Shown piece by piece: positions 1-11,566 of a DNA stretch of 64,000 nt. The number at the start of each line of letters is the position of its first letter. Position 1 is the stretch's first letter. Made by a program: the position numbers and the translations under genes. Origin of the DNA: Myrica gale (Eukaryota; Streptophyta; Magnoliopsida; Fagales; Myricaceae); NCBI GenBank assembly GCA_963930655.1, contig OZ005607.1, forward strand, positions 19,480,374 to 19,544,373, read 5' to 3'. Below the pieces are notes generated by a model. The model was not told the DNA's origin. It worked only from the letters and a program-made list of their open reading frames with translations, and did not search any database.

Positions 1-430
1 CAGATTTCATATGCGGAATTCATGTATATCACACTAGCTGCTATCTCCTTTGATAATGAATTAAGATCCGTGATAGAATCGTTGTATCACAACGATTCCA
101 AGCAATGGACAAAGGATCAAACATAGGAGGTTCTTTTAGAGTCCCGTTATGAACCCTAACTTATTCTTAGCCTTCAAACCGAGGTACATAGATCAGGACC
201 AAGAGTGATAATTGCAGTTTGACAGTGGTTGAGAAGCAAGAAGTAGTCCAGGATGATCACCTGAATGAAGATAGTAGGGACTTCTAGGATCTGATTCAGC
301 AGCCATCATAGTTGAATTCGTGTTGTCTGACGATCGTGAAATTACTAGTGATTCAGTTTCAGGCATGATTCAGAGATCTAAAGAAGAAACGGAATTGAAT
401 CGAGAAGAACTCAGTTATGCTCTGATACCA
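1..430 (-). pseudogene. Ty1/Copia retrotransposon gag fragment (5' end) with primer-binding site
   Basis: Read on the minus strand from an ATG near 363, the translation matches the N-terminal domain of Copia gag proteins: a PYYLHSGDHPG stretch, then NYHSWS and AKNKLGF, and further on an EIAASVIYMNSAYEI-like segment. These are hallmarks of the Copia-like N-terminal/UBN2 region. In-frame stops (after NYHSWS, and after the KNKLGFITGL stretch) and a frame change show it is dead. Positions 419-430 read GCTCTGATACCA, the reverse complement of the plant Copia primer-binding site (initiator-Met tRNA), which fixes the orientation and places the 5' LTR to the right. The element continues off the left edge of the window. 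Confidence 0.75.
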
Positions 431-665
431 TATTAAGAATCATGATGATAGAGAGAAAGAAGACTCTTATCAACTGAGAAAAGTAAAGTAATTATGTATA
501 CACTCTGTTTCAATATATACAACTAGAGAATAAAGATTACAATCTGTTACACAAGAAAACTGAAATTGAAAACTAATTTCCAACGTGTAACTTTCAGTTT
601 GTGACTTGTAGTTCCAGCTCAGCATTCCAACTCAGCTCTATCATTAATAGCTATTAGTGAGATTT
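431..665 (-). mobile_element. probable 5' LTR of the Copia remnant
   Basis: The sequence next to the primer-binding site at 419-430 should be the LTR. It starts TATTAAGAATCA where an intact LTR edge would read TGTTAAGAATCA. I could not find the outer end or a target duplication, so the right limit is a guess. The region to 891 shows a T-rich stretch and nothing recognisable. Confidence 0.4.
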
Positions 666-891
666 TTTTCTTCTTTTTTTTACGGTTTCTCTGTTATTTT
701 ATTTTTCCTCTCCTCTGTTTTGGGTTTGTTGCTAGGGAAGGAGCCGGTTGTTTCCTAGAATGAAATAAAGTAAGTCGTGCCTCGCTTTTGTAATCTCTTG
801 AATTTGAATTCATTCAGACAAGATGAAGAGCCTTTGTGTTTTTATTCATAACTCTGTTCAAAGATTAACGGAACTGCGAAGCGATTTGTAT

Positions 892-1213
892 TAGGGGTGA
901 GTAAAAAATCCGTGACCCGACGACCCAAACCGGACCGACCCGTTTCCGACCCGATCGGAGCGGGTTTAGGCGGGTTCGGGTTTATATGTGAAAAAATCAA
1001 ATTTTCGGGTTCGGGTATAGTAACAAACCCGACTATTACTCAAACCTGAAACCTAATACCCTCAATTGAGGCCGGGGTGGTCAAAAAACCCGTGACCTGA
1101 CGATCTGAACCGGACCGACCCGATCGGGTTTAGGCGGGTTCGGGTTCGGTTTCGGGTTAAAAATTTCGAACTCGCGGGGCTGTGCAAAACCGAACCCGAT
1201 TTGCCCAGCCCTA
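892..1213. mobile_element. hAT-type MITE with perfect 8-bp target duplication
   Basis: The ends are TAGGGGTG and CAGCCCTA, an imperfect hAT terminal inverted repeat. Both ends are flanked by the identical octamer ATTTGTAT (884-891 and 1214-1221), the duplication size made by hAT transposases. The inside is built of GGGTTCGGGTT and CCCGACCC type repeats, with no coding capacity. It is a non-autonomous copy. Confidence 0.85.
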
Positions 1214-1329
1214 ATTTGTATGCCAATGATAGCGACCATAGTCAGTGAGATTGGACTGGCATGTGTGAACTTAAAATTTTGAAAATACACCTATTATAAG
1301 GATTCGGTTAAGTGAAACAGCTAACCCAT

Positions 1330-1530
1330 CACCGGGTTGACTCAATGGTAAGGATACATTGAAATTGTGTAAATTAGGTGTACAGATTCCAAATTCAATG
1401 CTCTAAAGAGATGAGAGATAGTCAACTTAAATAGGGACTCATATATATATGAATCTCGTGTTAACCTATTTAATGTCTGCATGTACCTATTTAGTCCTTT
1501 GATTTTGAGTTGGATGTAAAAAAAAAATAC
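1330..1530 (+). mobile_element. probable tRNA-derived SINE
   Basis: The 5' end has a box A-like GACTCAATGGTAAGG and, about 40 nt later, a box B-like AGATTCCAAATTC, as in plant tRNA-derived SINEs. It ends in a ten-A run near 1520-1529. I saw no clear target duplication, so the limits are approximate. Confidence 0.4.
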
Positions 1531-2130
1531 ATATTTTAGAGAGGTAATGTCATAGTATGCCCCTTAATTATAAGTCAAAATTAATCTCGCTCTCTATGTT
1601 TCAAAACTGAGATTTGCATTTCTTGTATTTTGAATATTTCGAACATGATCAATCACCGTCCTTTATGATTAAATTACATGCAAAATGACTAAAAATATTT
1701 AAAAAATTCATTTTAAAATAAAAGTAATATATATAAAAAAGTAATTTTTTTAAATAAAAATATTGAAAATATATTTCAGTCTTCCACCATTTCTCAGAAT
1801 AAATATCTTTTTTAAAAATTTATTTCTAATTATATTAAAAACTAATAGAAAGTGTACTTTTGACTTTTTCTATATATGGATCCGACCCTGCCATCAAAGT
1901 TGATGGATATTTACGTCAAGGCTAATAGCACGTAGACACGTGGCATGTAAGCAGAGCTAGCATGACAGCTAGTGCAACCTGGGTACAATACGTGCCACGT
2001 CAAAAACAATTGTGCCACTTGGGAAAAAATCAGGAAATACAAACGCAAAATGTGAGGCGTGACATGTGAGAACCCGACCCCCATCCTTCCACCATTTCTC
2101 AGAACATGACCAACTCCTCAAATCCTACAT
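1531..2130. other. no gene seen; AT-rich spacer
   Basis: Low-complexity AT-rich DNA with no supported reading frame. From about 1915 to 2075 it is less AT-rich and holds several CACGTGGC/GTGCCACGT-like words. Nothing here can be assigned to a family. Confidence 0.4.
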
Positions 2131-2598
2131 CAGGGCCGGCTTAAGGGTAAGACAAGTTAGGCGGTGGCCTAAGGCCTCACCCTAAGGAAGGCCCCGTTAA
2201 GACTAAAAATATTTTATTTTTATTATTTTTTGTATTGTAGATGACTCAAAAATAAAAAGACAAGTGAGTTAATAAAAAAATGACAAGATGCAATCTTTTC
2301 ATATTTTTTTTATCATGAGTGAATATATATATTTCTTCCATACCTCTTAATTCTTTTTTAGATATTTCTAAACTTTATTCAAAGAGAAAAAATGTCTTAT
2401 AAATTTTTTAATTGTTCTAGTCATGGGGTCTTGATGTCATGTATGAGGGCCTCATAACAAATAATTAATGAGGCTTTTAATATTTTATATTAAATTTAGT
2501 AATTTTTAGATAATTTTAAAATTTTATATAAAAATTTATATAAAAAAGCCTAATAATTTATTTTGTCTTATGCCTCCATTTGGTTTGAGCCGGCCCCG
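2131..2598. mobile_element. hAT-type MITE with perfect 8-bp target duplication
   Basis: The ends are CAGGGCCGGCTTAAG and TTTGAGCCGGCCCCG, an imperfect inverted repeat. The octamer TCCTACAT flanks both sides (2123-2130, 2599-2606). The interior is AT-rich and non-coding. The short reading frame that crosses its right end is chance. Confidence 0.85.
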
Positions 2599-3779
2599 TC
2601 CTACATGTCCACTTTGACTCTGATCCACCTAAATCAGTGAAACGAATTCTATGCGAAGATAAATCGTGTAAAGTCATGCAAAAATACGACTGTGAATTAA
2701 AGAAACAAATCCAACATTTATAGATTTTAATGAGGTGATAGATAAAATGACGTGACTCAATCTTGACATGACTCATTAAATGACATGATCAGCTTTACTA
2801 CATACTTTTGCAAGACTGAATTATGGTGATTTCCTAATTTTGGTCAAGGAGCTGCTCTCTTCTAACTCTCCTAAGTGGCGTTTATGAGTGAAAGGTTTCT
2901 CGTAATTGCAATAGGATGGCTCACAATTTGGCCATATGGGCTGCTAGTTAGGGTAAAATAGATTTCTTTTCATTTTCTAATATCCCGGAATCAAATTCGT
3001 CTTGAGTTAAGTGGCTTTCAAGAGTGTGAGTTAAGTGACTTTAAGGAGTGGAAGGTTGCCTAGGTTTCTCGTAGATGCAATATGATAGTTCACAATTAGG
3101 CCATATTGCTAGGTAGGGTAAAGTAAGTTTCTTTTCATTATTTGATATCTCTTAGCATATATGAGGGTATGATATGCATCATGCCTTCTGGTTTCTTTTT
3201 AATGTGACAAGGTATTCAGCAAAACAAAAAATTATGGTGGACATGCTGGACTTTCGTCAATTTCATTAGTTACCAACAGAACCTCAAAATTTTTACTATG
3301 CCGTTTGGAATTGGCATCTGCCCTTTCCAGCTTCCCATATTGAACTCAGTGTTATTTTTAGGCTTAAATGCACTCACAATTGGTATGGTAATGTTGCAAA
3401 TATATGTCTTTGAGGTAAGATAGTTGCAAATATGTCCATGTGGAATGTTTTTCGTTAAATCTATGTCATTCTGTCAGTCCCCGTTAAAAACATTCAACTG
3501 CACTTGATGATGTAGCAAGTTTAAGCCACATCAGTACGAACCAAATTAGGTAGTGTGTCCCCTTGGACCCACCATTGCCAGCACAACATTGCCCAGTCAT
3601 CAAATGGTGCCACGTAGATCGAAAATTTAAAAACAAAACCATAAAATTAAAAGAACAAAAATCTAAAGAATGAAAATATCACAGAACCTATACGACATCG
3701 CATTTGAGAAAAGAGGGTTGTTTCGTCTCTCTACCGAACCCTTTCTTACTTTACCCACAAAATTTTCTTCCCATCTTGC

Positions 3780-5088
3780 TAGGGCTGAACAAAAACGGAT
3801 CGGACCGGATTTGTGGTCCTAGTGGTCCAGATCAGGACCGGATTTTGAAAACCGGTTTTATTCGATTCGGTCCAGACCATTTGAGAACCAGTTTGGACTG
3901 GACCGAACCGAACCGAATTTATTAATATAAATAATAAATATATTTTTTTTAATTTTTTTACAATCTTAAAACTAGAGAGAGAGGTGTGGGGAGAAGGAGA
4001 TAGAGAAAAGAGAGAGAAGAGAGAGGTGATGGAGAGAGAGAGACAGAGAGGTGAGAGAAAGTGAGAGACAAAAGGGGGACAGAGAGAGGTGAAACGTGAA
4101 AGAGAGGGAGTGAGACAAAGAGGTAAAAAGAGAAAGAGGAAGTCGAGAGGGTGGGAGAGAAGGGGAGAGATAGAAATGAGGAATTCAATTTCTAAAAATT
4201 ATCTCCTTATCATTCATCATCAAAGACTAAAGTTACTAACAAATTAATAATTTCCAAATTTAAAGACATAATTAGAAAATTCAAATGGAAATAAATTAAT
4301 CTCACCTAAAAATTCTATCTCTATTACTCAACAATTCTTAATTTACATTTAAATTCTTAATTTGCATTTAAAGAGTGTGAGAGTGAGAGAGAGCCGGGAG
4401 GGGTAGTGGGAGAGAGAAAAGTTTCTAACAAATTAATAGTTTCCAAATTTAACCACAGAGTTGAGAAAATTAAAATTCAAATGAAAACAAAATATCATTT
4501 AAAAATTCTCTCTCTATCACCAACAATTCTACAATTCTTAGGGGATATTCATTTCTATGATAATATGATTGACAAAAAATTGCATTTAAAGAGTTCAAAT
4601 GGAAACAAAATCAATTTTTTGGATTGATTATCTCTTCTATTGAAGGATAATTTAAAAACGTTTATTAATTAATATTGTTGGTTTCTTTGAATATATAGTC
4701 AACTAATTAATTAATAAGTATTTTATTTTATAATTGATCAAAATGTATTTGAAAATTTATTAATGGACTTTTATTTGGAATTGATGTATTTGGAAATCTA
4801 TTAATGAAAATTTTATTTCAATCAATTTAATAAGGTTTTAATTTCATAATTGATCATAATATGAGATCTAGGGCGTCATAAATATTTTTTCATTCCTTCT
4901 GTCATATGAGATCTAGGGTGTTAGAAATAAATGCAAACCACATTTAGGAAAAAAATCGGTCTAGACCATTTATAAGTGGTCCAACTGGACCATTTTGGTC
5001 CGGTCCTTCAATTTAGGCACAACAGGAAATCTTGTCCGACCGGATTTCAGTCCAAAAATTGGATCAAAATTCCCGTTGTGCAGCCCTA
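3780..5088. mobile_element. hAT-like non-autonomous element nested in the MULE
   Basis: The ends are TAGGGCTGAACAAAAAC and GTTGTGCAGCCCTA. The flanking octamers CATCTTGC (3772-3779) and CCTCTTGC (5089-5096) match at 7 of 8 positions. Both ends hold GGACCGG/CCGGTCC-rich subterminal repeats. The centre is (GA)-rich and AT-rich filler with no credible protein. Confidence 0.75.
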
Positions 5089-5303
5089 CCTCTTGCGCTA
5101 TGTTTCTAGCACCGAACCCCTGTTGAAGAGCTTGAAAATTCTATTCATTAGAGGTCCTTCAATTTAGGCACAACAGGAAATCTTGCCCGACCGGATTTCG
5201 GTCCAAAAATCGGATCGAAATTCCCGTTGTGCAGCCCTACCTCTTGCGCTATGTTTCTAGCACCGAACCCCTGTTGAAGAGCTTGAAAATTCTATACATT
5301 AGA
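5002..5303 (+). repeat. 151-bp tandem duplication spanning the hAT right end
   Basis: Positions 5002-5152 are repeated directly at 5153-5303 with few changes. The unit holds the last 87 bp of the hAT element plus 64 bp of host (MULE) sequence, so the duplication happened after the hAT inserted. Confidence 0.9.
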
Positions 5304-5848
5304 GAAGAAATTTACGAGCTGCTGTTTGGGAGAAATATAGGTTAGTCAAAATTAATTCCCTACTAGACATCGATCACCACGAAACACAAGGTTAAACATG
5401 CAAAAGGCACTTCCTAAATGTGCAGGGGACGAGAGTGCTTCGTGGCTATAGCTTTAGAACTAAGGACCTTGATTGAGCTAATCAGTCGTAGGGGAGGAAA
5501 TGCGAGCAAGGGACGAGTTAGGGTTCGTAAGGGCGAGATGGGGGGGAATTACATACGGGAGGATAAGTATACTACACTGTTCAATTTTGAGTAGAGGAAA
5601 AAAAATTATTCACAATGCCACTTGGCTTTTTTTGCTATGTTGACTAGGCTTTATTAAAATGATTGAGCATTGCTGACGTGACTTAAACTTGCCAAATCAT
5701 CAAGTGCAGTTAGTGTTTTTAAAGGGGACTGACAGAAGGATATGGATTTAACGAAAAACATACCATAGGAATATATTTGCAACTTTTTCTTACCTTCGGG
5801 ACATTTGCAACATTGCAATACCACAGGGAATGTGGGTGCATTTAAACC

Positions 5849-6232
5849 TTATTTTTATTCAGAGTTATTAAACTCTATCTGGGTTTAAACATTAAATGTA
5901 TCGTTATAGTAGCAATATGCTTCCTGAATCCTCTTGGGGTGAAGTCCAATGCAGGTTTTCAAGAACATCAAGAATTGCAGAAGAACAAACCCAAAACATT
6001 ATTATACCCGAAATATGGGAGAAAAAGTAATGCCCTAAGTCCCATGAAGCTGGAATAAGACAAATAATCAATCATATAAGGAAGTACAAAATGCAGAGGA
6101 GACAAAACATGAACCCTAAAAAAAATTCATAAATATTTATTTTGTCTTATGTGTTCTTCCTTCGATAAAAAAAGTCCACCCCCTTGGAGGATCCCTAGTT
6201 AATCCTTGAGGCTGCAATAGCAGTTTTCCTTT
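5849..6232. other. 3' flank of the COX11 locus; no gene seen
   Basis: It lies between the MULE and the COX11 stop codon. For the minus-strand gene this would be 3' UTR and downstream DNA. I see no coding signal here. Confidence 0.4.
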
Positions 6233-7055
6233 TTATTGTTCAGAAACCTTGAAAAATGTGTAGGACAATATTATGTTATTGATACCATCCATCCTCGGAT
6301 CTGCTTCGAACTCGGGATCTATATAAAAGAATACCTGCATTTCCATAAATATGAATCACATATGTTCTCTATTGTCGTGAGTAGTTTCTCTTATAGTACA
6401 TGTCAATAAAAACAAAAAACAGTGCTTACAGGCATGTCAATTTGCTCTCCAGGAAGAAGACGCTGCTCCTCAAACCAAAAGCATTGTATTTTATTGCAGT
6501 AAACTGCAGTCTGGGCAAGAACGAAATAGATCACAGCAGATCAATTCCCTCCAACAAATCCTAGACAAAATTTGAACGGCAAAAGAATCGACACTCTGAA
6601 GAATCAAAGCCCTGCAGAAAAAGTCCACTTACAGGACTCAACAGATCATATTGGGCTTTAACCCATTTATATTCCATTCAACTGTAAGCCCATGGCCTCG
6701 TAGAACTAGTGCTACCATGATTAGCAAATCCCCTGCTCTAATTAAACTTTTTTTACAACCTATAAATCCAACAGCTATTTGGATGGAACACTATTTCAGG
6801 CTGGATTCAAGAAAAGCCTGCACACTAGATATTAGTAAACTCTTAAGCAATATTTATCAGTACCTTCATCTGAGTGACATTATAAGTTGACACACCAGTG
6901 ATCGGAGTTGGACTTCGATTTTCAGCAGTGTAAAATGCAAGTGCACTTTCTCCAGGCTGACCCTTACCTGCAGCAAAGTTTTTTTTTTTTTTTTTGATAA
7001 CTAAGTCAATCTCATTGAAGAATGAAAACAGTACAAGGAGCTATACCGAATTCGC

Positions 7056-7793
7056 TTAGTCCAAACAAGCAACAAAACTAAAGAAATCTTGAAAATCAAC
7101 AAAAGGGCACCCTAACATCGCATTAGCCCAAGAATAAAGAGCAAGTAACAAAAAACTTTGTAACTTGTCCAAAGACAAAGAAACCGCCTCAAAACATCTA
7201 GAATTCCTCTCCCTCCAAAGACACCACCAAATGCATGAGGGAACCATTCTCCAAATAGCCTTAGCGAACGGGTTGTGGAGCCTCCTATGCCAACACCACA
7301 ATACATCCACCACCTTCTCCGGCATCACCCAATGAAAATTCGCAATGATAAGAATGTGGTTCCAAAGACCACGCGCCAAGGAACAATGGAGAAGCACATG
7401 GTCAACCGATTCCCCATCTCCACAACAAAGATAGCACCAGTCAACGATGCAAACTCCTCTTCTCCTGAGATTATCGGTAGTAAGAATTTTTCCATGCATA
7501 GCCCCCCACACAAAAAAAGAGACCCTCAAAGGGCACTTTGATCTCCACAAGCTCTTCCAAGGACAAGACAAGGACAATCTATTCCCACCCGTCAAGAGAG
7601 AATACATAGAATTAACCGAGTAAGCATCCTTCATAGTACCCATCCAAAACAACTTGTCCTCCTCCCCCCACCGGATCTTCGTGCCATACAAAAGGGAAAA
7701 GAATGCAGAAAAATCCTCCACCTCCCAATCGTTAGCAGATCTAAGAAAGGGAACATTCCAAACATGTTCAGCCTGCCCCGCCAAACAATCCAC
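7056..7793 (-). pseudogene. LINE ORF2: zf-RVT C-terminal domain
   Basis: The translation holds WKSLWRSKCPLRVSFFVW, then CYLCCGDGESVDHVLLHCS, the Cys/His pattern of the reverse-transcriptase zinc-binding domain, then WWCLWRERNSRCFE. This is the usual ORF2 C-terminus in plant L1s. A short overlapping frame upstream (7631-7909, NFWHDWWCGDKPLSL) is the preceding stretch after a frameshift. Confidence 0.8.
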
Positions 7794-7936
7794 CCCATGG
7801 CCACTTTACAACGAGACAAGGAATAAACAACTGGGAAAGCCAAAGACAACGGTTTATCCCCACACCACCAATCATGCCAAAAATTCACCCTCGAGCCACT
7901 GCCGACCAAAAATCTAGTATGGTTGCTAAAAGCGGA

Positions 7937-9547
7937 TCAACCCCTACTAATGAATCTCCAGAGACTAACACCATAAGACCCCCTACATGGGGCAGATCTC
8001 CAATCGCTCACAACACTCCCATACTTGGCAACAATGACCCCCCGCCAAAGACTACCTCGCTCCTGCGCAAAACGCCAAAGCCACTTGCACAATAAAGCTC
8101 TATTCAAAACCGAAATTCTACGAATCCCCAACCCTCCAAACTCAAGAGGAGAACACACCGATTCCCACTTCAGAAGATGGAACTTGTGCACATTCTCGTC
8201 ACTACCCCAAAGGAAGTCCCTCTGAAGCTTCTCCAACCTGTTCGCCACAGCCGCCGGGATGGGAAATAACGAAAGGAAATAAGTCGGGAGGCTTGAAAGG
8301 GTGGACTTGATGAGAGTGAGCCTACCCCCTATGGAGAGATACATACGCTTCCAGCCCGCGAGCCTTCTCTCCATCCTTTCAAGGATACCATCCCAAATAT
8401 GCACATTCTTAAAACTAACCCCCAAAGGAAGCCCCAAGTATTTCATAGGTAAGGAAGACACCCCACACTCCAAAATACCTGCCAAAACCTGAACATTATC
8501 AACAATATCAATGGGAATGACCTCGGACTTAGACAGATTAATTCTAAGACCCGAGACTGCCTCAAAACACAGAAGGAGGCATCTAAGACTCCGAAATTGG
8601 CTTTCCGCCACCCCACACAAAACCAAAGTGTCATCCGCAAATAACAAGTGAGAGATAGTCACACTCCTCCTGGAACCGCCTCCCACCAAAAAGCCCTCTA
8701 AGTTTCCATGCTCAACCACCCTCTCCAACATACGGCTGAAGGCCTCCATGACAATCATGAATAGGAGGGGAGACAATGGATCCCCTTGCCACAAACCGCG
8801 TGAACTACCGAAAAAACCATGCGGGCAACCATTAACGAGCACGGAAAACTTCATCATCGAAATACAAAACAAGATCCAACTGTACCATTTTGCACCGAAG
8901 CCGCATCTACGAAGAAGGTATATAAGAAACTTTCAATTCACGTGATCATAAGCCTTTTGAACATCCAGCTTACAAAGCATGCCGGGAACCCCTAACCTCA
9001 ACCTGGAATCAACGCACTCATTGGCAATGAGCATTGAATCCAGAATCTGTCTCCCCCTAACGAAAGCATTCTGGGAAGGAGAAATAATCTTGTCCAGCAC
9101 AGTCGACAATCAATTAGCCAACACCTTGGCTAGAATCTTGTATACTCCCCCCACAAGACTAATGGGCCGGAAATCCTTAAGATCCACCACCCCCGGTTTC
9201 TTGGGGATAAGAACAATGAAGGAAGAATTCAAGCTACGAACAAACTTCCCCACCCTCGCAAACTCATTAAACATCGACATCACATCATCCTTGATAATGT
9301 CCCAACAAGCTTGAAAGAATTCTAATGAAAAACCATCCGGATCGGGCGCCTTGTCACCATTCAGGGTATGCACCACTCCAGTTACCTCATCAATATCAAA
9401 AGGTCTTTCAACCCAATCAGTGTCAACCCCCGAAATACAATCAAAAGCCAACCCGTCAAGTGCGGGACGCCATTCAAATGGCTCTGCATATAAAGAAGAG
9501 TAATAATCAACAATCTCCACCGCAATCCTATCGGGATCCTCCAACAC
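7937..9547 (-). pseudogene. LINE ORF2: reverse transcriptase domain, interrupted
   Basis: The upstream part (9110-9547) contains NGDKAPDPDGFSLEFFQ, LIPKKPGVVDLKDFRPISL and YKILAKVLAN. A stop follows where an Arg codon (CGA to TGA) is expected. [13 protein letters not shown] and [11 protein letters not shown] are readable in the same direction, and there is a second stop where Trp is expected (TGG to TGA). The rest (7937-8872) has GLWQGDPLSPLLF and the catalytic LLFADDT. Both stops are transitions, as expected from decay of methylated DNA. Confidence 0.85.
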
Positions 9548-10694
9548 CTCCCCCCTCCACCTCCAATAGGGAAATCATATTTGTCCGCCGATGAGAATTA
9601 GCAACACGATGGAAAAACTTGGTGCAACGGTCACCATCCTGCAACCAAAGAGCCCTAGACTTTTGTCTCCGACTAACCTCCTCCAAAATAATCAAATCAT
9701 TTAATTCGCGAGAGACCTCCGACCTCCGCGCTCCACTATCCTCATCAAGATTGCCCCCCTCATCCAAGGCATCAAGAGTCTCCAACTCATGCATAAGGGC
9801 CGCCTTCCTAACACGGAGCTCCCTAAAAACATCTCGATTCCACACCCTAAGTTTCTGTTTCAAAGCCGTTAACTTCGGATTGAGGACATAGTTCGGGAAC
9901 CCCGTGAAGTCAAAGCCTTGCCACCACTCCTTCACCAAATCCACAAACCCTTCCACCTCAAGCCACATATTCTCAAAGCGGAAAGGCTTGTTGGCACCCC
10001 CAAACTTCAACACAATTGGGAAATGGTTTGAATACAAACGTGGTAAACGTTTTTGAATAAGGTCCAGACACAAAGCCTCCCAATCCGGACTAACATAAAA
10101 TCGATCAATCCTGGACCAAGATTGCCCATTAGACCAAGTGTACGACCCCCTAGCCATCTCAAGATCCATAAGCCCAAGATCAAACACAAACTCCGAAAAC
10201 TCAACCATGGCTCTCCTCACACCCCCACCACCCAACCTCTCGCTAGGAAAACGAGCCACATTAAAGTCACCCCCAATGCACCACAGTAAATGCCATCAAC
10301 TATAAACCCCTGACAACTCATCCCACAAATGAGTCCTATGACGATCATCATTGGGGTCATAGACTCCCGAAAAGATCCACTGAACATCATCCTCAACATT
10401 CTTGAAAATCAACGATAAAGAGAACAGACCAACACAAGTCTCTACCACCTCCAAGAGCCGCGAATCCCAAAGACACAACAAGCCTCTCGATGCCCCATGA
10501 GGCGCCAAACACCTCCAATCCACATGTGGCTCACCCCATAATCTCCTCACCATGGCACGAGACACCTCAGCAACCTTCGTCTCCTGAAGACACACTAAAT
10601 CCCCCTTCCACCTGCGTAACAAGTTACCCACATTCTTACATTTAGAACTATCATTCAACTCCCTCACATTCCGACAAATAATCTTAGGCTTCAT
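9528..10694 (-). pseudogene. LINE ORF2: AP endonuclease domain and linker
   Basis: The frame at 10296-10694 opens with ICRNVRELND (usually W-N-V-R-G-L-N) and has the catalytic LVCLQETK. A frame break follows, and the frame at 9528-10259 carries SYTWSNGQSWSRIDRF and SNHFPIVL. The canonical SDH of this endonuclease family is SNH here, a likely inactivating change. The WLQDGDRCTKFFHRVAN linker typical of plant L1 ORF2 follows. Confidence 0.8.
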
Positions 10695-10840
10695 GGAGAA
10701 ACAACTAAAGCTCTCCCTCCCTTCCTACCTCTGCTCGAATTAGAAGCAGAACCTTCATAGTTCACAGGACATTCTAAAGCTTTCAGCTTCCGAAACAACT
10801 TACTGCCAGGTCTGCCCGGAACCTTGCTGCCCTTCCCCCT

Positions 10841-11566
10841 TTACAATTCCAAAGCAGCAAATAGCTTCAGCAAGTCAGATTCGTAACCGTCGCAGGACAC
10901 CCCCACCAGGTGCCTAAAGGAGGACACCATCTCTAACACCCACCGCGAAGCTTCAACTTGATTACTCCCTGGATACAAAGTCCTCAAAGGCTCAACAAGC
11001 ATCTCATCAGCCCCACCCTCAAACTGCACCAATGGACCCGAACTCCCTTCTGTGGATTGCTGCAACAGAGGATGAGACACCACAGAATCAAAAGCAGCAT
11101 CGCAAATCAGGGCCTTATGCAAGTCACCCTCAGCTGCACCAACCCCCACAACAGAAGATATCCCCCCACCAATGGCCAAAATCGCCACATCCTGACTCCT
11201 CTCACCACAAGCCAAAACACCCCCTGAATCAAGCCCAGACTGGCGACCCAACAAGGGAACACCAGAACCACAAACAGGCATGTCAAGATTCTCAGCTCCC
11301 GACAGAGGCGACAAAGGGGACAGACCCCCTTCCCTCGCTAAACCATCGCGATCGCTAGACACACAAGCACCGGAATCTTGCCGGTCGACCAGCAGAAGAG
11401 GAGACGGCGCCGAAACACCCAATCCCTCCCAAGAAACCAGCTGCCCAACGACCCCCAAGTCGGTAGAAGGAGAAACGCCCTCATCGATATCGGCAGGTAA
11501 GAGCGAGAAGTCGGGAGAAACCAGAGAGCTGGTGGGCGCTTCATGCATCAAAGATACCAAGACCAT
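10841..11566 (-). pseudogene. LINE ORF1 remnant
   Basis: An open frame of 241 codons that is acidic and Ser/Gly-rich, with no zinc knuckle and no DUF4283 nucleic-acid-binding domain. Plant L1 ORF1 proteins are usually longer and carry both, so this is probably only the C-terminal linker part. It is assigned by position, just upstream of the endonuclease. No function can be claimed for this piece. Confidence 0.5.

Larger units (their letters stand above)
3361..5848. mobile_element. Mutator-like (MULE) non-autonomous element, 2.5 kb, long TIRs
   Basis: The 9-mer TTATTTTTA occurs immediately outside both ends (3352-3360 and 5849-5857), the duplication size typical of Mutator transposases. The ends GGCTTAAATGCAC and GTGCATTTAAACC begin inverted repeats of roughly 190 bp (about 3361-3550 and 5660-5848). 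Both arms share recognisable words such as TCTGTCAGTCCCC and ACTGCACTTGATGAT. No transposase is visible. Much of the interior is a nested hAT element and purine-rich simple sequence (3970-4190). Confidence 0.8.

Noticed and set aside
1330..1400. Possible tRNA gene
   Set aside because: Box A-like and box B-like words are present, but no cloverleaf can be drawn; better explained as a SINE head.
3958..4188. Ser/Leu/Pro-rich frame
   Set aside because: It is a translation of purine-rich simple sequence within the nested hAT element.
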